A DNA stretch of 12,645 bases from Halocafeteria seosinensis (taxonomy: Eukaryota > Sar > Bigyra > Bicosoecida). The first letter of the stretch is position 1. Each line of letters opens with the position of its first letter. Positions 7,923 through 12,645 of the stretch are shown one piece after another. The notes under the pieces are model-generated. The model saw only the letters and a list, made by a program, of their open reading frames with translations, made no database searches and was not told the origin of the DNA. Location of the stretch: contig LVLI01001724.1 of NCBI GenBank assembly GCA_001687465.1, positions 1 through 12,645 on the forward strand. The letters run 5' to 3'. Both the position numbers and the translations under genes were made by a program.

Positions 7923-10896
7923 TTATTCATGGTCTTGAATGACTTGATACTTCAGTAGACGCTTGAGAGAGTCAATCAGGTTCTCTTCATCATCATCCAA
8001 TTCGAATCCTTCTATACATGCCTCCATATAGCGGTTCTTGTGGCGCACAAGCTCCATAAGCATTTCGGACTCTTCCGAGGAGAACTGCTGTAGGGCTTTC
8101 CTGCTCTGAGACAGAAACAGCTGCAATAAATATTGGTGTTTGTTGTTCACACAGTTCACAGCTCTGGGTTCCCTCCGATCTGCGCTGCCCTTTGGTGGCT
8201 CTTTCACATGAGTCACTTCTTGCATTTGCTCTATTTCTCTTGGGGGTTCTTCAATAAGATCTCCAAGGGTACGTAAAGAGTGGGCAAGCTCTTCAAGGGC
8301 ATCGATGGACTGAGTCTCTGAAAGTCGGTGATGCGATTCAAGCATGGCCAGGAGCCGTTCGTCTTGTGCATTCACCAAACGAGACAACGCAGACGCTTCT
8401 GCCGAGCTACAGAGGTCATGGTGAAACAATTCGGAAACCAGTGCGAGAAGCTTGCTCTGAGACTCGCGGTCAATAACATTTTCGGGGTGATGTGCTTCTA
8501 ATTCGGCAAACTGCTGACACAAACCCTCCGGGGCGTTATGTTCAGTGATCTCAGGCCCCTCCATGGTGGGCCCAACAGAGCTTAGACTAGGCTGGCGGTC
8601 CAATCTGACCGTAGATCTATTGTTTGCTGCAGCTTTGAGTCTCGAAACTAGCTCCGCCACATCCCGATCTTGCAGGTATTGCTCGATTGCCGCCGCCACT
8701 TCATTGGCAGCCTTTGTACGGACCCCGATACTGTAGTCGGTTGTTGCACTTCCCGCTCTCTCACGATACGTCTGGTATCGTGGTCCACCATTCACCGAGC
8801 TTGGAGAGCGTCCACCTGTCTCTTCGTTTGGCGAGGCTTGTGGTGATGATTGTGACTCTCTGTCGTGCTCTACAATAGCCTTCAACGCTTGTGCCTCGTC
8901 TTCTGTTAAACAGTGCAGCGATCTCAGGCCTTCAACAACATGGATAGAGTGATCGTGACTTTCCACAAGCTGCATTTTCTCTCTTTCTAATATGACCAAC
9001 AGAGTATCTTTCAGTTCTTCTATGTTGTTGTTGTGCCTGTAAGCGCAGCAAGCAGCCTGCACCATCAAGTCGCCATCCGTCCACAGATGTCGAAGAACTG
9101 TAGAATCACTTCCAGAAATTTGGCCCTGGTAGCGTAGCTCTTCGACAACATCGTTGAAAAATACACTGGTTTCGTAATTGTCAGCTTCACCCACGGAATC
9201 TTCCTTTGCATTGTCTTTATTCACTTCCGGGGAGACAGCTCTAAGGACAGTATTGAACAGCGCACTATTGTCACCTGTTTGCGCTGCTTCTAGATACATT
9301 TTCACAAGATCCTCGTTCTGCTGGGAGATTTCTTCCTTGGTAGCAGTGAATTGTTCTAATGATATGTATTTTTCATCGTATAGAGCAGTCGCCGCCCTCA
9401 ATAGCGACTGAAAGAAAATATCGCTCCTGTCGCTACCTTCGTTGGCTCGGAGCTTGTTGCGAATCACACTGCGTAACCCAGACAAGAACCTGTCTCGTAG
9501 AGCTACCTCATCCATGGTGCTTTGTTCACTTTCCACTGTTTCCACCAGATGAGTCATGTCCCGATCTTCTTCATCCATTAACTCCTGTGCGAATTCTCCC
9601 TCTGCAGCACTGATGTCACCACGTAGTTGGAGGTCTTCCAACAGTCGCATTGCCAGGCCTTCATTCGGCGTTGGAGCGCTCGGTCGAGATGCGGATACTC
9701 CTTTCCTACAATCTAACATTTTGCTGTTGCTTTTAGCTACTGCTACCAGTCTTAATGCAAGTCCATGTGAGCTTAAATCCTCCAATGTTTCCTCAAACGC
9801 TCTCACAACATCCGGGTGAGCTTCCTCCACCATCTGATCCAGAACTGCTAGCTCATGGTCGTCGAGCACTCCCATATCTAGAAGTTGATCTCGAGACACC
9901 ACACGCACTCCCTGTAAAAAGAACAACAGATCCGAAAAACAACAGCATGGAATAGACGCAAGAAATATAATGTCGTCTGGCGTGACATACCTCCTGATGC
10001 AGTTCCTGAACAATATACGCTAAACGGACGACATTTTCCGCAGTTTCGGTTGCAGAAAACTTGTTGGTGTAAATTCCGTTCGTCATTTGACGCTGTCTTT
10101 CTATTTGCCTCCGTTGACTGTCTGGTGAAGGGGGGCTTTTCTTCCGATGGTGTCGAAGGAGCTCCTTGGCTAGTTCCTGGAAAGAGATATCACCCGCGGA
10201 GTACGAACTCAGCAAAGCCTGAGTATCAACAGCGGAACCTGTAATTATTTGGCATGATGTTATGTCTGCCCAAATAGCTGATGCTTCCGAAAGAGTCAAA
10301 GTACTATCCAATACCAAAGATCTTAAGGCTGCGATTTCCTTTTCTGAGACCCGACTCCGTGCTTGCTTGCCGTCTTCTTTGTTTCTAGTCATCGTCTTCG
10401 TTTCCTCTTTCCGGGGACTGAAATAGTCCCATACAATCTCCGTATCCGGCTGCATTCCACCTCTGGCAAAATCACTGGATCGACGCTGCTCGTGAGCCGC
10501 AGTAGGAGGTCGGGTAGCTACCGTCGGTGGAGGCACTACAGAGGTGCTTTGATATGTTTCCTTCCTTCGCATATCCTTATCGCTGGCCATTGACTGGTGG
10601 ATATCAGAGTCGGGTACACAGATCACACGATAGCCCGTGTTGTCAGGTACTTGGGACGGATTTCTGGCTACCGTCGATAAAGGGATCATCCGCTGCGTTG
10701 TCATATCCTGTAGAGCCACAGGCTGCAGGCTCTTGTTTGTCCCATACTTGGTGAGTGTCTCAGCCAGCCTCTGCGCCAATTCAGACGCTGATTCTCTCCC
10801 GTCTCCTATGGAAAATGGCAGGACACGCTCCTCTTCGTCACAGACCACTAGCACTTTCCCAGGCTGCGCTCCCGAAGGAGTATTATTATTGTTCAT
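7923..10896 (-). CDS. Large helical-repeat protein of unknown function
   Basis: Two exons, 10896-9991 and 9911-7923, joined over a 79-bp phase-0 intron (GTATGT donor, TTTTTACAG acceptor), encode 964 aa. ATG 10896 is the first ATG after an in-frame stop; the next upstream candidate is only TTG. Residues about 13-96 alternate predicted strands and one helix (KVLVVCDEEERVLPFSIGDG, SASELAQRLAETLTKYG, then YRVICVPD), which could be a beta-grasp (ubiquitin-like, PB1 or RA) fold; this is inference. Residues 100-180 are low-complexity. From about 180 to 957 come diverged alpha-helical repeats with the pattern helix, turn, (I/L)S..E...L..L(V/M)..., then ...D...L...L..LL: clearest at 385-453, 465-528, 549-611, 783-852 and 891-957, less clear at 180-248, 290-360 and 619-730 (interrupted by a Ser/Pro-rich insert). 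No catalytic motif, signal peptide or membrane segment is seen. A cytoplasmic or nuclear scaffold is the natural guess. Confidence 0.85.
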
Positions 10897-10985
10897 CTCG
10901 TTTTGACGCAATGTCCTCCACCAAGAGCAGAATCAAGAGAAGTTAGTCGATTGAAACAAAATGTACAGGTTTCTGTCATAGAACA

Positions 10986-10993
10986 AAACCCTA
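10986..10993. promoter_or_regulatory. AAACCCTA telo-box-like motif
   Basis: AAACCCTA lies about 90 bp upstream of the ATG of the minus-strand repeat-protein gene. In plants this motif is found near the starts of growth-related genes. Its relevance here is unknown and an 8-mer can occur by chance. Confidence 0.15.
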
Positions 10994-11209
10994 GGGCCTT
11001 ACAGGTTGCTTTCGTTTTGCGACTCAACCCACCAGCTACCGGGGCTACTCTGGTACTTAAGGCACAGTCTAAGCGTTTTGACTGGTCACACTCTCCGGTA
11101 TAGCTAATAGAGAAACATGCCATGTACGCGGTCAGATATGCTACACACCCCACTACTTATTTCTGAGGCGCCATCGGCATCCAACGGCATTGCCGTCTAG
11201 CCACCTCAG

Positions 11210-11221
11210 CACACACACACA
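11210..11221 (+). repeat. Short (CA)6 microsatellite
   Basis: Twelve bases of uninterrupted CA dinucleotide, followed directly by TGTG, so the end can fold back on itself. Too short to imply function. Confidence 0.8.
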
Positions 11222-11410
11222 TGTGACAGATAGCCCTCAGCACCTGGAGACGCCCGACTCTATATACGTCAGACATAAACAAATACCGGTGCGGATCGAC
11301 GCAACGTAAAGGCCGAGAGAATGGAAATGGTCCTGATGTAAATGATCGGTACATGCACGAACGAAGATCCAGCACGCATGATGTTGTCAGCATCGCGCTG
11401 CTCGTGGCAT

Positions 11411-11430
11411 CCATACCGTATGGACCATAC
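11411..11430. repeat. Overlapping odd palindromes CCATAC/GTATGG
   Basis: CCATACCGTATGG (11411-11423) and GTATGGACCATAC (11418-11430) overlap, giving three alternating half-sites of CCATAC separated by single bases. Such spacing is seen at multimeric binding sites, but no factor can be named. Confidence 0.45.
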
Positions 11431-11654
11431 GAGACGAATAAGTAACACGTTGCTATATATGTGGGTTCGATTAATACAGGTTCCTATGAGCTCATGGCTC
11501 GACGCCGGAACTTGCAGCAACGCAGTGGTAGTGGCCAGGAATGCGATTGGAAGTCGCAGTGAATTCGAACACATGGGCTTTCCCGCAAACCACCATACTG
11601 CAAGTATTTAATGCTGTCCAAGGGCAATTGTGTGGTGGACAAGTGAATGAAATG

Positions 11655-11666
11655 ACACTGCAGTGT
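11655..11666. repeat. 12-bp palindrome ACACTGCAGTGT
   Basis: A perfect 12-bp palindrome centred on a PstI-type CTGCAG core in the gene-poor region. No function assigned. Confidence 0.4.
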
Positions 11667-12123
11667 ACATGTTCAAGATGTATCCATCAATGGTGTATGT
11701 GGACAACAGACAATTAGTTGTCAAGGATAAAGACTAAAAACGAAACTGGACTTTGTTTTCGTTGTTTGTTGAAGCAGGGGTCACTTCGTCAGTTAAAGTA
11801 ACGCGGTTTGGAATTCAATTGGAGTATACGGCATCTTTGTCTTCATAGAGTACTGTACAGTCAAAGGAGCACTGCTGAATAGCATAACATCACAAGGTAT
11901 AATGCACGGAGAGCCTATGGGAAACACTAGTAGCCGTTTGTCTTCGAGCAGAGGTGAGCAGAGGACCACGACTTCCATCTATCAGTGTTACAACAAACGC
12001 ATAAATGGCAAAACACGCTTGTCCAACATTTTGACATTTGTTTCCAAAAGCAGGAGGTCGAGCAGGTCGCTTGGCTATCCCGGTAACTATCCGGAGATTA
12101 CAGTACAAGTAGTTGACTTGCCA

Positions 12124-12137
12124 TGATGGCGCCATCA
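12124..12137. repeat. 14-bp perfect palindrome TGATGGCGCCATCA
   Basis: The longest perfect gapless palindrome I noticed in the window. GGCGCCATC also ends one arm of similar sequence near 11168 (GAGGCGCCATCGG). It may be a dyad binding site; no factor or neighbouring gene supports this. Confidence 0.45.
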
Positions 12138-12329
12138 ATTCTGCCCTTAACACTCCTCGCAATAATGGCAACCAACACCCCTTCACTCATTACCAAACCA
12201 TACTACCTTATTTGGTCATTCGTCAATTTATCTACATCACTCTCGTTTATTGTGGGGGGAGCCGACAGTGTCCTGCCTGTTTTCAACGGTGTGACGCCGT
12301 TGGGTAGCACCGTATATATAGTTTCCCAC

Positions 12330-12574
12330 TGACTTGTCGCTACGTTTGAAGGTAACTGCGGTACTATACATACATCCACGAGATTTGAGAGTTTCTTGTG
12401 AATCTTTTACTGACACAATTCAATACACTTAGCTTTCAATCTGATGATGCCATTTGAGACGACGATGTAGAGTATTCTCACGGTCCAGATCCTCTCCTGT
12501 ACGGGATTCATCTCCAGTAAATATATTACTATAGGAAAAATGGTGAATTTTTGATGTAATGACTTTTCGCTACG
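12330..12574 (+). repeat. Pair of 15-bp imperfect direct repeats
   Basis: TGACTTGTCGCTACG at 12330-12344 and TGACTTTTCGCTACG at 12560-12574 differ at one base and begin exactly 230 bp apart; similarity continues weakly for several bases to the right. The second copy forms the loop of the foldback hairpin at 12533-12621. Confidence 0.5.
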
Positions 12575-12621
12575 CTCAAAGCCAAACATCAAAAACGCTG
12601 ACGCTATTCACCATTTTTCCT
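12533..12621. repeat. 89-bp foldback inverted repeat
   Basis: AGGAAAAATGGTGAAT (12533-12548) and ATTCACCATTTTTCCT (12606-12621) are perfect 16-bp inverted copies. Inside them, TTTTGATGT (12549-12557) pairs with ACATCAAAA (12586-12594), leaving an 11-nt bulge on the right arm (12595-12605) and a 28-nt loop. The total is 25 bp of perfect pairing. It could be a small foldback transposon relic, a hairpin RNA, or one end of an element continuing past the window. Confidence 0.65.
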
Positions 12622-12645
12622 TTCTCCATATAAAGTGTAATTTTC

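Larger units (their letters stand above)
10897..12645. other. Gene-poor region upstream of the repeat-protein gene
   Basis: About 1.75 kb with no reading frame I can defend. The left ~200 bp should hold the promoter and 5' UTR of the repeat-protein gene. The rest contains a short CA microsatellite, several perfect palindromes, a 15-bp imperfect direct repeat and a foldback hairpin at the right edge. Two short open frames with hydrophobic starts were considered and not called. Confidence 0.5.

Noticed and set aside
9853-9990. Open frame continuing past exon 1 of the repeat-protein gene
   Set aside because: It runs into the 79-bp intron; GTATGT and TTTTTACAG sites plus the phase-0 join to the long downstream frame explain it.
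11450-11480. GGTTCGATTA resembling a tRNA T-loop on the plus strand
   Set aside because: No matching stems or A box upstream at tRNA spacing.
11269-11574. Minus-strand 101-aa ORF from an ATG with a signal-peptide-like start (IAFLATTTALLQV)
   Set aside because: No recognisable domain, no splice or codon support, and the rest has chance-like composition; hydrophobic starts occur readily in random ORFs.
12123-12332. Plus-strand 69-aa ORF with a hydrophobic start (MMAPSILPLTLLAIMA)
   Set aside because: Short, overlaps a palindrome, no homologue recognised and a competing open frame of similar length overlaps it.
1-12645. CRISPR arrays, bacterial operons, insertion sequences, viral genes
   Set aside because: No spaced direct repeats, no Shine-Dalgarno pattern, no transposase, integrase or viral motifs; gene structure is clearly spliceosomal.

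Overview
The window is nuclear DNA from a eukaryote, probably a unicellular or algal protist with a fairly compact genome. The reasons are a canonical eukaryotic proteasome subunit, a eukaryotic-type protein kinase, and ten GT-AG spliceosomal introns that are mostly 58-82 bp long, each restoring the reading frame exactly. There are no bacterial operon features, CRISPR arrays, rRNA or convincing tRNA genes. The style of the Rpn2 C-terminal half and of the kinase reminds me of stramenopile or red-algal proteins, but that is an impression from memory and not a demonstrated placement.

Layout, left to right. (1) Positions 2-279, + strand: the last two exons of an unrecognised protein that begins before the window and ends in an acidic, serine-rich tail. 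(2) 590-3955, + strand: a complete three-exon gene for the 26S proteasome regulatory subunit Rpn2/PSMD1 (1023 aa). (3) 3956-4542: a convergent gap; a weak small-gene candidate lies in it on the minus strand. (4) 4543-7000, minus strand: a complete seven-exon gene for an AGC-type Ser/Thr kinase (690 aa), reconstructed by splicing, with a predicted N-terminal myristoylation/palmitoylation signal (MGAC...), a DLG metal-binding motif and a C-terminal hydrophobic motif FRGYSF. (5) 7001-7922: the kinase upstream region and a weak plus-strand ORF candidate. (6) 7923-10896, minus strand: a two-exon gene for a 964-aa protein with no family I recognise, built from about seven or eight diverged helical repeats of 60-70 residues behind a possible beta-grasp domain. 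(7) 10897-12645: about 1.75 kb without a convincing gene, carrying several palindromes, a short direct repeat and a foldback hairpin at the right edge.

The genes look like unrelated neighbours, not a functional cluster: proteasome, lipid-anchored signalling kinase and a possible scaffold. The most novel item is the repeat protein at 7923-10896. The best-supported mechanistic predictions are the acylated kinase with its activation motifs and the conserved Rpn13-docking C-terminus of Rpn2.
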